Shown here: positions 55,085-63,882 of the stretch, in pieces
Position numbering within the stretch: the first letter of the stretch is position 1
Layout of the letters: each line of letters starts with the position of its first letter
Assembly: GCA_017503785.1 (NCBI GenBank)
Contig: JAFVSK010000010.1
Span: forward strand, 59,640-123,639
Direction of reading: 5' to 3'
Source of the DNA: Clostridia bacterium
GTDB taxonomy: Bacteria; Bacillota; Clostridia; Oscillospirales; Acutalibacteraceae
DNA: 64,000 bases
Made by a program: the position numbers and the translations under genes
The notes under the pieces: model-generated
Database searches by the model: none
Told to the model about the DNA's origin: nothing
Seen by the model: only the letters and a program-made list of their open reading frames with translations

Positions 55085-55873
55085 ATGATCCTATATGAAA
55101 ACAAAGGCGATAGCTTCTACGCCGAGCGTCGGCGTGTGTTTAACACCAATCCGCACCTGCATCATCATTTGGAAATCTTATACATTTCGCAGGGGGAAAT
55201 GGAAGCGGTAATCAACGACGAGGTCTACCGCGCCGCTGCCGGCGACGTGGTGTTTGTGTTTCCCAACCAGATCCACGCCTTCACCGATCTCACGCCGATT
55301 CGCGGGCATATCATCATTGCTTCTCCCGACGATTTTCCCGAGTTCGTCACCCTGTTTAAAAGCAATCTGCCCATCTCCCCCATTCTGCACCCCGAAAACA
55401 AGGAGATCCACAACCTGTTCCGCAACATTTCGCAGGCAATGCAAAAGAAGCCGCCGTATTATCGCGAGATCCAACGCGGCTATTCGCTGGCCCTGCTTAG
55501 CCTTTTGGTGCCGATGATGGAGCTGCACCCGCAAAACACGCTGAATCTGTCTATTGCCCAGCAGGTGTTGCTGTACTGCGACGAGCACTACACCGAGCCA
55601 CTCAGCTTGGAGCTGCTGTCCCGTCGGTTCGGCGTAAGCCGATTTTATATCTCCCACGTGTTCAGCGACAAGATCAAGATCAATTTTAACAACTACGTGC
55701 ACATGCTGCGTATTCAAGCGGCCAAGCAGCTTCTGCGGCACGACAGCCGCTCGGTAACGGAGATCGCGTATCTTGTGGGCTACAACAACATGCGCTCGTT
55801 TAATCGGCGGTTTTTTGCGGCTATCGGTACCACCCCGTCGGACTATCGTCGGCTCCACACGGCTGAGTCATAA
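55085..55873 (+). CDS. AraC-family transcriptional regulator with a cupin sensor domain
   Basis: The 262-residue protein has an N-terminal cupin-like sensor (residues about 15-85; HLHHHLEILYISQGEMEAVI) and a C-terminal double helix-turn-helix (about 165-260) with LELLSRRFGVSRFYISHVF and SVTEIAYLVGYNNMRSFNRRF. The ATG at 55085 lies nine bases after GGAG; a TTG nine bases earlier is in frame. It most likely activates the divergent dehydrogenase/isomerase operon. Confidence 0.9.
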   Translation: MILYENKGDSFYAERRRVFNTNPHLHHHLEILYISQGEMEAVINDEVYRAAAGDVVFVFPNQIHAFTDLTPIRGHIIIASPDDFPEFVTLFKSNLPISPILHPENKEIHNLFRNISQAMQKKPPYYREIQRGYSLALLSLLVPMMELHPQNTLNLSIAQQVLLYCDEHYTEPLSLELLSRRFGVSRFYISHVFSDKIKINFNNYVHMLRIQAAKQLLRHDSRSVTEIAYLVGYNNMRSFNRRFFAAIGTTPSDYRRLHTAES

Positions 55874-55902
55874 TAAAATTCATATTTTTTCCGCATTTTG
55901 GC

Positions 55903-55930
55903 TTGACAAACCCTAAAAAATGGGTATAAT
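55903..55930 (+). promoter_or_regulatory. Promoter of tRNA-Gln
   Basis: TTGACA (55903-55908), 16-bp spacer, TATAAT (55925-55930). Confidence 0.75.
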
Positions 55931-55948
55931 AGAACAAGTCGCCGATAT

Positions 55949-56022
55949 TGCGGAATTGTGTAAAGGTAGCACGACAGTCTCTGAATCTGTTTGTCTAGGT
56001 TCGATTCCTAGTTCCGCAGCCA
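55949..56022 (+). tRNA. tRNA-Gln (CTG)
   Basis: The acceptor stem TGCGGAA pairs with TTCCGCA, the D arm is GTGT...GCAC, the anticodon loop CTCTGAA places CTG at 55981-55983, and the T arm is CTAGG-TTCGATT-CCTAG. G73 and CCA (56020-56022) are encoded. The lowest anticodon-stem pair is a T-T mismatch. Confidence 0.93.
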
Positions 56023-56056
56023 AAAGCACTTGCGAAAGCAAGTGCTTTTTCTTTTT
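56022..56056 (+). terminator. Terminator after tRNA-Gln
   Basis: AAAAGCACTTGC-GAAA-GCAAGTGCTTTT followed by TCTTTTT. Confidence 0.85.
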
Positions 56057-56167
56057 CCGAAATTCTCTCCTCAAAATTTTGAGAGAGCGTATTTTTTATA
56101 AGGATTTTCGCGATTTGTGTTGTATAATGGGTGTAGGAGCCAGACGTGGTTCTAAGGAGGAAACCGT

Positions 56168-56719
56168 ATGGATAACGCTGCTTGTAGCTACCGGCGTTTT
56201 CTGGAGGGTGAGGAACGCGCTTTCGATGAGATCATAAAAGACTTGTTTGACCCCCTCGTCTTTTTTATCCATCGTTACGTGCAAGATATCCACACCGCCG
56301 AGGACATTGCCATTGATGCTTTTTCCGATCTGGTGGTACACCGCCACCGCTATAACTTTAAGGTAACGCTCAAGACCTACGTGTTTATGCTTGGGCGCAG
56401 CCGCGCTCTCAATTACATAAAGCACCGCAGCCGTATGGCCACAGTTGCGCTCGATGGGCTGGAAAACACCCTGTCGGCAAACGAATTGCCGGAGGAGGTA
56501 TTGTTGGCCGACGAACAAAAACGCGCGGTACACGCTGCCTTGGCTGCATTACCCGAAGAAATGCGTGCAGCGGTGCATTTGGTGTATTTTGAGGAATTGT
56601 CCTACGAAGAAGCAGCGCGCGTGATGAAAAAGAACAAAAAACAGATCGACAATTTGCTGTATCGCGCCAAAGCCCTTCTCCGTACCACACTGAACAAGGA
56701 GCGTGATCCTTCGCTATGA
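56168..56719 (+). CDS. ECF-type RNA polymerase sigma factor
   Basis: The 183-residue protein has sigma region 2 (residues about 15-90; FFIHRYVQDIHTAEDIAIDAF) and region 4 (about 120-175; LPEEMRAAVHLVYFEELSYEEAARVM followed by KNKKQIDNLLYRAKALL). The domain organisation is that of ECF sigma factors without region 3. AAGGAGG precedes the ATG. Its stop overlaps the next gene as ATGA, and that gene encodes a membrane-anchored protein that may act as its anti-sigma factor. Confidence 0.9.
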   Translation: MDNAACSYRRFLEGEERAFDEIIKDLFDPLVFFIHRYVQDIHTAEDIAIDAFSDLVVHRHRYNFKVTLKTYVFMLGRSRALNYIKHRSRMATVALDGLENTLSANELPEEVLLADEQKRAVHAALAALPEEMRAAVHLVYFEELSYEEAARVMKKNKKQIDNLLYRAKALLRTTLNKERDPSL

Positions 56720-57273
56720 GAAGCTTCGACGAACGCCGCGACGAGATCTTTCGCCGCAGCAAGCAGCGCATCCGCACGCGGCAGCACGCCATACGGGTTG
56801 CGCTACTGTGTATTCCGTTATTCCTATGCCTTACTGCTGCCGTGCTTTTGCCACGGCTGGGCACGCAAGTCGCTCCCGCCATGCGCGTTGAGGTGCAACA
56901 GGAGAACGGCTCGTTTTACAAAAAAAGCACCGACGCAGAACAGGTTGCCGCTCTATCGACGGCCTTAAAGGCGGCTGCGGCACAACCTCACGATGAGTTT
57001 TTTCAAGATTATGCGAGCGACGTCGGCACGACGTATACGCAACAGGCCGTCCCGAACGTGTCACCAACCGGCGGAAAGACCCACGCTACCAAAGCCCAAG
57101 AAAGTGCCGAAACCGACGGCTGCTACGTTATCACCTTTTTCAACCGTGAGGGCGAACGCCTGATCTATCGGTTACGCAACCGCACGTTAACGGCGGTTAA
57201 CACCGCCACGTCCGTTTTGCTGTCGGAGGAAACTGCCGCTGAACTGCACAGTCTTATTCGACAGCTGTCGTAA
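56716..57273 (+). CDS. Membrane-anchored protein, possible anti-sigma factor
   Basis: The 185-residue protein has a basic cytoplasmic N-terminus (residues 1-25; FDERRDEIFRRSKQRIRTRQ), one membrane helix (about 26-48) and an extracellular domain of about 135 residues ending ETAAELHSLIRQLS. There is no zinc-binding anti-sigma motif (HxxxCxxC). Overlap with the sigma gene and topology suggest an anti-sigma role, although its cytoplasmic part is short. RseP at 6661 could in principle process it. Confidence 0.6.
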   Translation: MRSFDERRDEIFRRSKQRIRTRQHAIRVALLCIPLFLCLTAAVLLPRLGTQVAPAMRVEVQQENGSFYKKSTDAEQVAALSTALKAAAAQPHDEFFQDYASDVGTTYTQQAVPNVSPTGGKTHATKAQESAETDGCYVITFFNREGERLIYRLRNRTLTAVNTATSVLLSEETAAELHSLIRQLS

Positions 57274-57285
57274 GGAGGTAGCCGT

Positions 57286-58167
57286 ATGACCCGTAAGTAT
57301 CGCTGGATCCCCTTAAGTATTCTCGGCTGTATCATTGCCTTGCTGCTGGCAGTTTCGGCGATGTTTGCCCTGCTTCGCCTCAGTGGGCACACCGTTACCA
57401 CCGGCCGCTATTTTACCAACGATGAACGCACGGTGCATTTTTTGATCGACGGTACCACGCTGATCGCCCTTTCCGACACCGGCAATCAGCAAGCGCTGTT
57501 CCAGTCGTTGACCAACGGCGATCCCATTGCCGTCGTTCACGGCGCAGTGGAAGAAAGCTATCCGGCGCAAACCGATGCCTACCACTGCCTGCGGCTTGGA
57601 CACGGCAGTGAGGAGGATATTCCGCTTGAGGTGTTGAACAGCTTATGCTCCCTCGGGTACATTGAGGAAGCGGTGGATATCTCCTCTGCAAAGCCACTCT
57701 CTTTCAATGCCCAATACATTCATTCCCACACGGCGCTTAACGAAACCGATTACCCGACAGTGCGTGTCATTCGGTCGGTTTCGGAACTGCTCACCTATTA
57801 CGATGCGGTGCGCACAACAGAGAACAACGGATTGACAATGGACCACTCCACACCGCTGCTGGAAGCCTTTAACGCCTACGACGATGCCTATTTTGAATAC
57901 CATATTCTCCTGCTGGTGCTGCTGCAAAACGGAAGCGGCTCCATCCGCCATAAGGTAACGGGTGTCTACCAACACAAAGACGGCTTGGTCGTTAAGATCA
58001 ACGCGTTGGCACCGGAAGTGCTTACTTGGGATATGGCATGGTGGCACGTGCTGATCGAACCGGAAGCCGGTATTGACGTACCCGATGCCGAGCACGTGAG
58101 TGTCATCACGCGCGCTGTTCCTTCTACAGTTACGGAATATTGCTGCTATCCCACGCGTGCAGAATAA
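57286..58167 (+). CDS. Membrane-anchored protein of the sigma operon, function unknown
   Basis: The 293-residue protein has one N-terminal membrane helix (residues about 6-28; IPLSILGCIIALLLAVSAMF) and a 260-residue extracellular region without a family that I recognise. The region contains YHILLLVLLQNGSGSIRHK and ends near VTEYCCYPTRAE. TAAGGAGG precedes the ATG, 12 bp after the preceding gene, so it belongs to the sigma-factor operon and is probably an extracytoplasmic sensor or effector. Confidence 0.6.
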   Translation: MTRKYRWIPLSILGCIIALLLAVSAMFALLRLSGHTVTTGRYFTNDERTVHFLIDGTTLIALSDTGNQQALFQSLTNGDPIAVVHGAVEESYPAQTDAYHCLRLGHGSEEDIPLEVLNSLCSLGYIEEAVDISSAKPLSFNAQYIHSHTALNETDYPTVRVIRSVSELLTYYDAVRTTENNGLTMDHSTPLLEAFNAYDDAYFEYHILLLVLLQNGSGSIRHKVTGVYQHKDGLVVKINALAPEVLTWDMAWWHVLIEPEAGIDVPDAEHVSVITRAVPSTVTEYCCYPTRAE

Positions 58168-58183
58168 AATTGCCCTCCATGAA

Positions 58184-58221
58184 GAAAGACCGCGCAAGGC
58201 GTTGCCTTGCGCGGTCTTTGT
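58184..58221. terminator. Terminator between the sigma operon and the serine hydrolase gene
   Basis: AAAGACCGCGCAAGGC and complement (58185-58219), followed by TTTGTT on the plus strand. Confidence 0.8.
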
Positions 58222-59978
58222 TATGCTTTGTTTAACGGAAGCTCCGGTACGAATAAGCGATTGATGCGGTAGGTGATATAGTCGTCATCCAGCTTTTCCA
58301 TGGCCGAGCCGACCACCGGCTGCTCCTCCAGCTTGTGACGAAGTTCGGAACGAAACAGCGCCATCAACGGCTGGCCGGGACGTTCCGTTTGCCACAGGCG
58401 AACACCGTCTTCTTCAAAATACACACGCACGTGTCGCGTGCACGGTGTTTCCACAAAGGCGATGTTTAGCATCAGCACGTCGGCATCGTCCTCATTTTTG
58501 GCTACGCGCCCCGTTGTGCGAATACGATACGGCTCACCGCGGAAATACACCTCGCCGTCGGCCGCCGTGCCAAATCCCACCGGAAAGCGGTGGATATCCT
58601 CATTTTCGGTGTAGGTTACCCAGAAGGTATCCTTTTCCACCGAAAAGGATACCCCCTGCAAGCCGGTGGTGTAGTTGTTTTGCACCAGCTGCAGCACCAG
58701 CGGCAGCAAGCCGGTGGAGGCCGCTTCGGCCGCATCGGTGGTGAGAGAAACACCGTTTAACCGATAGCAAAGTTCCGGCAGCGTTCCCTTTTTAGGAGCA
58801 AGCCAACGCTTCCACCACGGCAGCGGCGGCACTGTTTTTTGCCCACTGATAGCACGAATCGTTTCGGCAAGGTTCTGTACCGCCAATTCGTTTTCGGGTA
58901 ACACGTCGGCAAACTCGCCGCCGAAATACTGCTCTGCCAAGGCAAAATAGCGGCTTTGCTGGAACAGTTCATCGTTACCGGCGTTAGTGACAAGCAAAAT
59001 ACCGCTTTCGGGAAAGGCCAACACGTTTTGGCCCAGCATACCGTTAAACAGAAAGCGGTTTTTCTCGCGGCCGCACCAGATCTGATAGCCGTAATCGAAA
59101 TCACCCAACGACTCCGAGGTGGCTACCGCGCGCGTGGTTGCTGCCTCCAGCCATGCACGGCTGATGAGCTGTTTGCCGTTCCACACGCCGCCGTTCAATA
59201 CCAGCTGTCCGATCTTTGCCAGATCCTCACTGCCGATATACAAGCCCCAACCGCCCTTTTCGATGCCGTCGGGGCAGGTTTCCCAAAAATAATCGGTGAT
59301 TCCCAGCGGTGCAAACAAACGGGGCTTTAAAAACTCGCACAGGCTCTCACCGCTTACACGACAGACGATAGCCGAAAGCAGGTACGTATTTAGGCTGTTA
59401 TAACGAAATTCCCGCCCGGGCTTGGTGCTCGGTGCATTCACAAAAAAGGCCGACAACCAATCCGTTTCAGTCATTGCTGCAGCCTCGTTAAACGTGGCAC
59501 CGCTCGTCATCGTCAACAAATGACGGACTGTGAGTTCTTTGTATTTCAACCGCGACACCGGTGTGGTCTTATCGGGGAACAACTCCACCACCCGCGTATC
59601 CGTTGAAAGCTTTCCTTCATCAACAAGCAGACCGATCGCCAGCGACACAATGCTTTTGCAGGCAGAAAAGGTCATTTTCCACAGCTGCGGATCTTGCGCG
59701 CCAAACACCGCCTGTGCCAGCACCTTGCCGCCACGAAGCAGCAATACACTGTGCATATTCAAGCTGCGATCGGCCGCTAACTCCCGCAAAAACTCCGCTA
59801 CCGTATCAGAGGAGATCCCCTGCGATTCCGGCGTGACTCGCAAAAACGGCTGCGCCACCGACAACCGATGGCAGGGCGGCTTTTGAGGAACGGTGAGTAC
59901 CATGGGCGTGGTGCTTTTTTTAGGATCGATCAATCGGGAAAGCAAGGTCAGCGTACGGTTCACCGTGCGAAGGCTCAT
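58221..59978 (-). CDS. Serine hydrolase, class C beta-lactamase/esterase family
   Basis: The 585-residue protein has the penicillin-binding fold of the beta-lactamase family: the nucleophile motif S105-A-C-K108, then RYNSLNTYLLSAI and a HLLTMTSGATFNE segment. Residues about 390-585 form a separate beta-rich C-terminal domain that I do not recognise. No signal peptide is visible, so it may act in the cytoplasm, which is unusual for a peptidoglycan hydrolase; an esterase is possible. AAAGGAG precedes the ATG. Confidence 0.8.
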   Translation of the reverse strand: MSLRTVNRTLTLLSRLIDPKKSTTPMVLTVPQKPPCHRLSVAQPFLRVTPESQGISSDTVAEFLRELAADRSLNMHSVLLLRGGKVLAQAVFGAQDPQLWKMTFSACKSIVSLAIGLLVDEGKLSTDTRVVELFPDKTTPVSRLKYKELTVRHLLTMTSGATFNEAAAMTETDWLSAFFVNAPSTKPGREFRYNSLNTYLLSAIVCRVSGESLCEFLKPRLFAPLGITDYFWETCPDGIEKGGWGLYIGSEDLAKIGQLVLNGGVWNGKQLISRAWLEAATTRAVATSESLGDFDYGYQIWCGREKNRFLFNGMLGQNVLAFPESGILLVTNAGNDELFQQSRYFALAEQYFGGEFADVLPENELAVQNLAETIRAISGQKTVPPLPWWKRWLAPKKGTLPELCYRLNGVSLTTDAAEAASTGLLPLVLQLVQNNYTTGLQGVSFSVEKDTFWVTYTENEDIHRFPVGFGTAADGEVYFRGEPYRIRTTGRVAKNEDDADVLMLNIAFVETPCTRHVRVYFEEDGVRLWQTERPGQPLMALFRSELRHKLEEQPVVGSAMEKLDDDYITYRINRLFVPELPLNKA

Positions 59979-59984
59979 AGAGCA

Positions 59985-61448
59985 TTACTCCTTTGCGGTG
60001 GTTGTGGTACCACTCTGCGTTGTGGGCAGTTGCGCCTGTTTAAAGTCCTCGACGAAAGCATCTACGTCTTGCTTGCATTTCGCGTTGATGGCGGTGATCC
60101 CTTCGCCCACCAGCGCCATGGTGCGCTCATACGAGCGCTGTGCATACAGCATGTCTACCTCGGCAACACCAAACTTGGTTTGCCATTCGCTTTCGCACGA
60201 TTTGTCCAACGGCACGATGGTGTACTTGCGGCTGTTACCGCTGCCTGTCATATAGCACCAGGTAGGCAATACGTCAACGCCGGTGAGAATCACGGTACCA
60301 TCCTCGTATTTGGAGAAGGTGTACTCGAACACCAAGCCGTCTTCGGTGTGGCCGTTATCGTTACAATCGTAGTGATGCTCGCCGTAATGGGTGTCTTTAT
60401 AGCGGCTCTTGACATCGCGATATTGGCACTGGCCGCCCAACTGCCAATCGCTTCCCGACGAGGTTTTCGAGCTACCGCCGTACATAGATTCAATGGTTTG
60501 ATTGGACAAAATGTTGCCCATGGAATACAAACATACCGTTTGGTTGCCGTTTTCCGCCGTGATCAGTTCCAACGGCTGGATTTTGTGCGGATGACCGCCG
60601 ACGATCACATCGACACCCATTTCGCACAGCTTATTAGCCATTTGCGTTTGATAGGCGTTGGGCTTCGTTTCATACTCGTTGCCCCAATGCAGATACACGA
60701 TGATGGCCTCGGCGCCCTCGGATTTCATATTTTCCATCTGCTGCTGCATATCGGCATAAAAAGCATCCAGCGCCTTGGTGGAGAAATAATTCACCATTCC
60801 CGTCGTGCCGGTTTGAGCACCGTAGGTGTAGTTCACAAAACCCAGCTTAATGCCGTTAACATCTTTCACCAAATACCGTTTATCGGCGCTTGATGCCCGC
60901 AAGCCGATGAAATCCAAATTACGCTCCACGTAGGTATTGGCCGTGAGCGATAAACTGCTGCCGTTGGTAACGTGGTTATTGGCGCACAGACCCAAATCGT
61001 ACCCCGTGCCCGTTACCGTATCGATCAACGAGGGGGGGACACGGAAATACATTTCCGCCTGATAATAGTCGCTCTCCCCTTTGCCGATACCAAACTCCAG
61101 GTTGATCGCCGAATAGTCCAGCGCCGACACGTAGGGCTTTAAGTATTGGAACATCGGCTCAAAGTCGTACACACCGCTCGACACCTTCGCCGAACGCAGC
61201 ACCGGCGTGTGAATTAAAATATCACCCGAATTGCCCACCGTAGCGGTAGACACCACCTTGGGCTCGCGCGGCGCTGCGGTGGTGGTTGTGGTGGGTTTGC
61301 CGATACCAATGGCATTACCGACACCTTGCACTGCCAGCATAACGCCGACAACCACAATGGCGATCGCCAAAGCAACGTTTAATAAAAGAAGCGCCAGCTT
61401 CACACGCCGTTTACGGCGGCGTACACGTTCATGTTTTCTGGGCGGCAT
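59985..61448 (-). CDS. Membrane-anchored CapA family protein
   Basis: The 487-residue protein has an arginine-rich N-terminus (RKHERVRRRKRRVK), one membrane helix (about 16-40), a Thr-rich linker (TTTTTAAPREP) and a CapA domain (about 65-460) with GNSGDILIHTPVL, INLEFGIG, LCANNHVTNG, VYLHWGNEYE and GGHPHKIQP. All metal-binding positions of the CapA/calcineurin-like fold seem present. It is thus extracellular and paralogous to the soluble CapA at 20085. ACAGGGGGA precedes the ATG at 61448. Confidence 0.88.
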   Translation of the reverse strand: MPPRKHERVRRRKRRVKLALLLLNVALAIAIVVVGVMLAVQGVGNAIGIGKPTTTTTAAPREPKVVSTATVGNSGDILIHTPVLRSAKVSSGVYDFEPMFQYLKPYVSALDYSAINLEFGIGKGESDYYQAEMYFRVPPSLIDTVTGTGYDLGLCANNHVTNGSSLSLTANTYVERNLDFIGLRASSADKRYLVKDVNGIKLGFVNYTYGAQTGTTGMVNYFSTKALDAFYADMQQQMENMKSEGAEAIIVYLHWGNEYETKPNAYQTQMANKLCEMGVDVIVGGHPHKIQPLELITAENGNQTVCLYSMGNILSNQTIESMYGGSSKTSSGSDWQLGGQCQYRDVKSRYKDTHYGEHHYDCNDNGHTEDGLVFEYTFSKYEDGTVILTGVDVLPTWCYMTGSGNSRKYTIVPLDKSCESEWQTKFGVAEVDMLYAQRSYERTMALVGEGITAINAKCKQDVDAFVEDFKQAQLPTTQSGTTTTAKE

Positions 61449-61570
61449 AGGTATTCCCCCTGTTTCTGTAATACTCTTATTGTACACCATCACGCCCTTT
61501 CCGTCAACTGCGAACTGCTTTCACATTTCCTCCTCACAAGGCATACCATAACAGTAAGGAGGTGTCGGCG

Positions 61571-61801
61571 ATGGGCTTAAACGAGCTTGCTCCCGGCGAA
61601 AAGGGTGTTGTTATTGAACTCTACACCACCGGCAGTATGCGGCGGCGGTTTTTAGATATCGGTCTTGTGAGAAACACCGTGGTGGAATGTGTGGGGCGCA
61701 GCCCCGGCGGTGACCCCTCGGCCTACCTTATCCGCGGTGCGGTGATCGCCATTCGTGCCGAGGATTGCCGCAGTGTTCGCGTATGCCGTCAGGAGGGATA
61801 A
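61571..61801 (+). CDS. feoA: Ferrous iron transport protein FeoA
   Basis: The 76-residue SH3-like protein shows GLNELAPGEKGVVIEL, RRRFLDIGLVRNTVVE and SPGGDPSAYLIRG, the usual FeoA pattern. It interacts with FeoB in iron uptake. AAGGAGG precedes the ATG at 61571; a GTG nine bases upstream overlaps the ribosome binding site. It precedes feoB by two bases. Confidence 0.93.
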   Translation: MGLNELAPGEKGVVIELYTTGSMRRRFLDIGLVRNTVVECVGRSPGGDPSAYLIRGAVIAIRAEDCRSVRVCRQEG

Positions 61802-61803
61802 CA

Positions 61804-63864
61804 ATGGGACTCACCAAACAATCCAGCAGTCGCGGTGCGATCGATCAAGGTATCGCCATTGAGCGCCGTTCACCAAACCAGCGTGTTATTGCGTTGGCAG
61901 GCAATCCCAATGTGGGCAAAAGCACCGTTTTTAACGGATTAACAGGAATGAAGCAGCACACCGGCAACTGGCCCGGAAAAACCGTCACCAACGCACAAGG
62001 AATCTGCCGTTCCGCACACTACGAGTACATACTGGTGGACATTCCCGGCACCTATTCGTTAATGGCTCACTCCCCCGAAGAGGAGGTCGCCCGCGATTTT
62101 CTGTGCTTCGGCGCGCCGGATGCGGTGGTCGTGGTGTGCGATGCCACCTGCCTGGAACGCAACCTCAACTTGGTACTGCAAACGATCGAACTTTGCGACC
62201 GTGTGGTGGTTTGCCTTAACCTGATGGACGAGGCTAAACGAAAGGGCATTCACGTGGATGCCGACCGTCTTTCGGAACAGCTGGGAGTGCCCGTGGTAGC
62301 AACCGTCGCCCATAAAAAAGAAAGCCTCAACGCGCTGCTGAGCGCGTTGGATGATATGTTCCGCTCTCCGCCGCCCACACCTGTCGCCGTGCGCTATCCC
62401 GTTGCAATTGAAAGCGCCGTTGCGCGTATGCAGCCGTTGCTGAAGGACCTACCGAACAGCCGCTGGATCGCCTTACGGTTGCTGGAGCGCGACGAAGCAC
62501 TCACCCGCACCCTAAGCACCGTTTACGGCGACACGCTTCCCGCTTTTGAAACCGTACTCCCCGCAGAAGCGGTAAAGGACAGCATCGTTACCACCTTAAC
62601 CGAAACCGCCGAGCGCATTGCAAAAACGGTGGTATCGCACTCGAAACCGCAATACAACGCTGCCGATCGGCGTATCGACCGCCTACTCACCGGACGATGG
62701 TTGGGGTATCCGCTGATGCTTTTGTTACTGGCACTGGTGTTTTGGCTCACCATCACGGGAGCAAATTATCCCTCCACCCTGCTGGCAAACGGTCTATTTT
62801 GGCTCGAAGATCGCTTAAGTGATCTGTTTCTCATGCTTAACGCGCCCGATTGGCTGCGCGGCGCACTCGTGCACGGCGCTTATCGCGTGTTGGCGTGGGT
62901 CGTATCGGTTATGCTGCCGCCAATGGCGATCTTTTTCCCACTGTTCACGTTACTGGAGGACGTGGGGTATCTTCCCCGCGTGGCGTACAACCTCGATCAT
63001 CCGTTCCGCCGCTGCCGCGCCTGCGGCAAGCAGGCGCTTACCATGTGCATGGGCTTTGGCTGCAACGCCGCCGGCGTGGTGGGCTGTCGCATCATCGACT
63101 CCCCTCGCGAACGATTATTGGCGATCCTCACGAACAACTTTGTCCCCTGTAACGGTCGGTTTCCCACGTTGATCGCCCTGCTCACCATCTTTTTCGTTGG
63201 CAGCGGCAACTCGCTGCTGTCGGCGGTATTGCTGACGGCGGTGATCCTGCTGGGGGTCCTGCTCACCTTTGGCGTAACGCGATTTCTGTCGGGAACGATA
63301 TTAAAAGGTGTGCCCTCCTCGTTCACACTGGAGCTGCCACCCTACCGCCGCCCGCAAATTGGGCGTGTGATCGTGCGTTCCCTGCTCGATCGTACGTTAT
63401 TTGTGCTGGGGCGCGCGGCGGCGGTTGCGGCCCCTGCCGGTCTGTTGCTCTGGATACTCGCCAATATTACGGTGGGTGATGCCAGTTTGCTGGCGCATAC
63501 CGCTGCATTTCTCGACCCCTTTGCACAATTGATGGGCTTAGACGGCGCCATTCTGATCGCTTTCATTTTAGGCTTCCCCGCCAATGAGATCGTTATCCCC
63601 ATTGTTTTAATGGTGTATCTGGCGCAAGGTACCCTCACCGAACCGGGGAGTCTTACCGAAATGCGTGCCATTTTCTTGGATAACGGCTGGACGTGGACCA
63701 CGGCTGTGAGTACCATGTTGTTTTCACTCTTGCACTGGCCCTGCTCCACTACCCTACTTACCATACACAAGGAAACAGGAAGCCTGAAATGGACCGCAGT
63801 GGCGTTTTTACTTCCCACACTCATCGGCATTCTCGTGTGCATTTTGTTCAATGCGTTGGTATAG
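61804..63864 (+). CDS. feoB: Ferrous iron transporter FeoB
   Basis: The 686-residue protein carries an N-terminal G domain (GNPNVGKST, DIPGTYSL, NLMDEA), a guanine-dissociation-inhibitor-like helical segment, and a C-terminal membrane part with two Gate domains and the NFVPCNGRFPT motif with its conserved cysteine. It imports Fe2+ across the cytoplasmic membrane. CAGGAGGGATAACA precedes the ATG. No Fur box is evident upstream, but none was searched for systematically. Downstream lies a repeat element. Confidence 0.95.
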   Translation: MGLTKQSSSRGAIDQGIAIERRSPNQRVIALAGNPNVGKSTVFNGLTGMKQHTGNWPGKTVTNAQGICRSAHYEYILVDIPGTYSLMAHSPEEEVARDFLCFGAPDAVVVVCDATCLERNLNLVLQTIELCDRVVVCLNLMDEAKRKGIHVDADRLSEQLGVPVVATVAHKKESLNALLSALDDMFRSPPPTPVAVRYPVAIESAVARMQPLLKDLPNSRWIALRLLERDEALTRTLSTVYGDTLPAFETVLPAEAVKDSIVTTLTETAERIAKTVVSHSKPQYNAADRRIDRLLTGRWLGYPLMLLLLALVFWLTITGANYPSTLLANGLFWLEDRLSDLFLMLNAPDWLRGALVHGAYRVLAWVVSVMLPPMAIFFPLFTLLEDVGYLPRVAYNLDHPFRRCRACGKQALTMCMGFGCNAAGVVGCRIIDSPRERLLAILTNNFVPCNGRFPTLIALLTIFFVGSGNSLLSAVLLTAVILLGVLLTFGVTRFLSGTILKGVPSSFTLELPPYRRPQIGRVIVRSLLDRTLFVLGRAAAVAAPAGLLLWILANITVGDASLLAHTAAFLDPFAQLMGLDGAILIAFILGFPANEIVIPIVLMVYLAQGTLTEPGSLTEMRAIFLDNGWTWTTAVSTMLFSLLHWPCSTTLLTIHKETGSLKWTAVAFLLPTLIGILVCILFNALV

Positions 63865-63882
63865 CCGAAGAGAGTTGAACCC

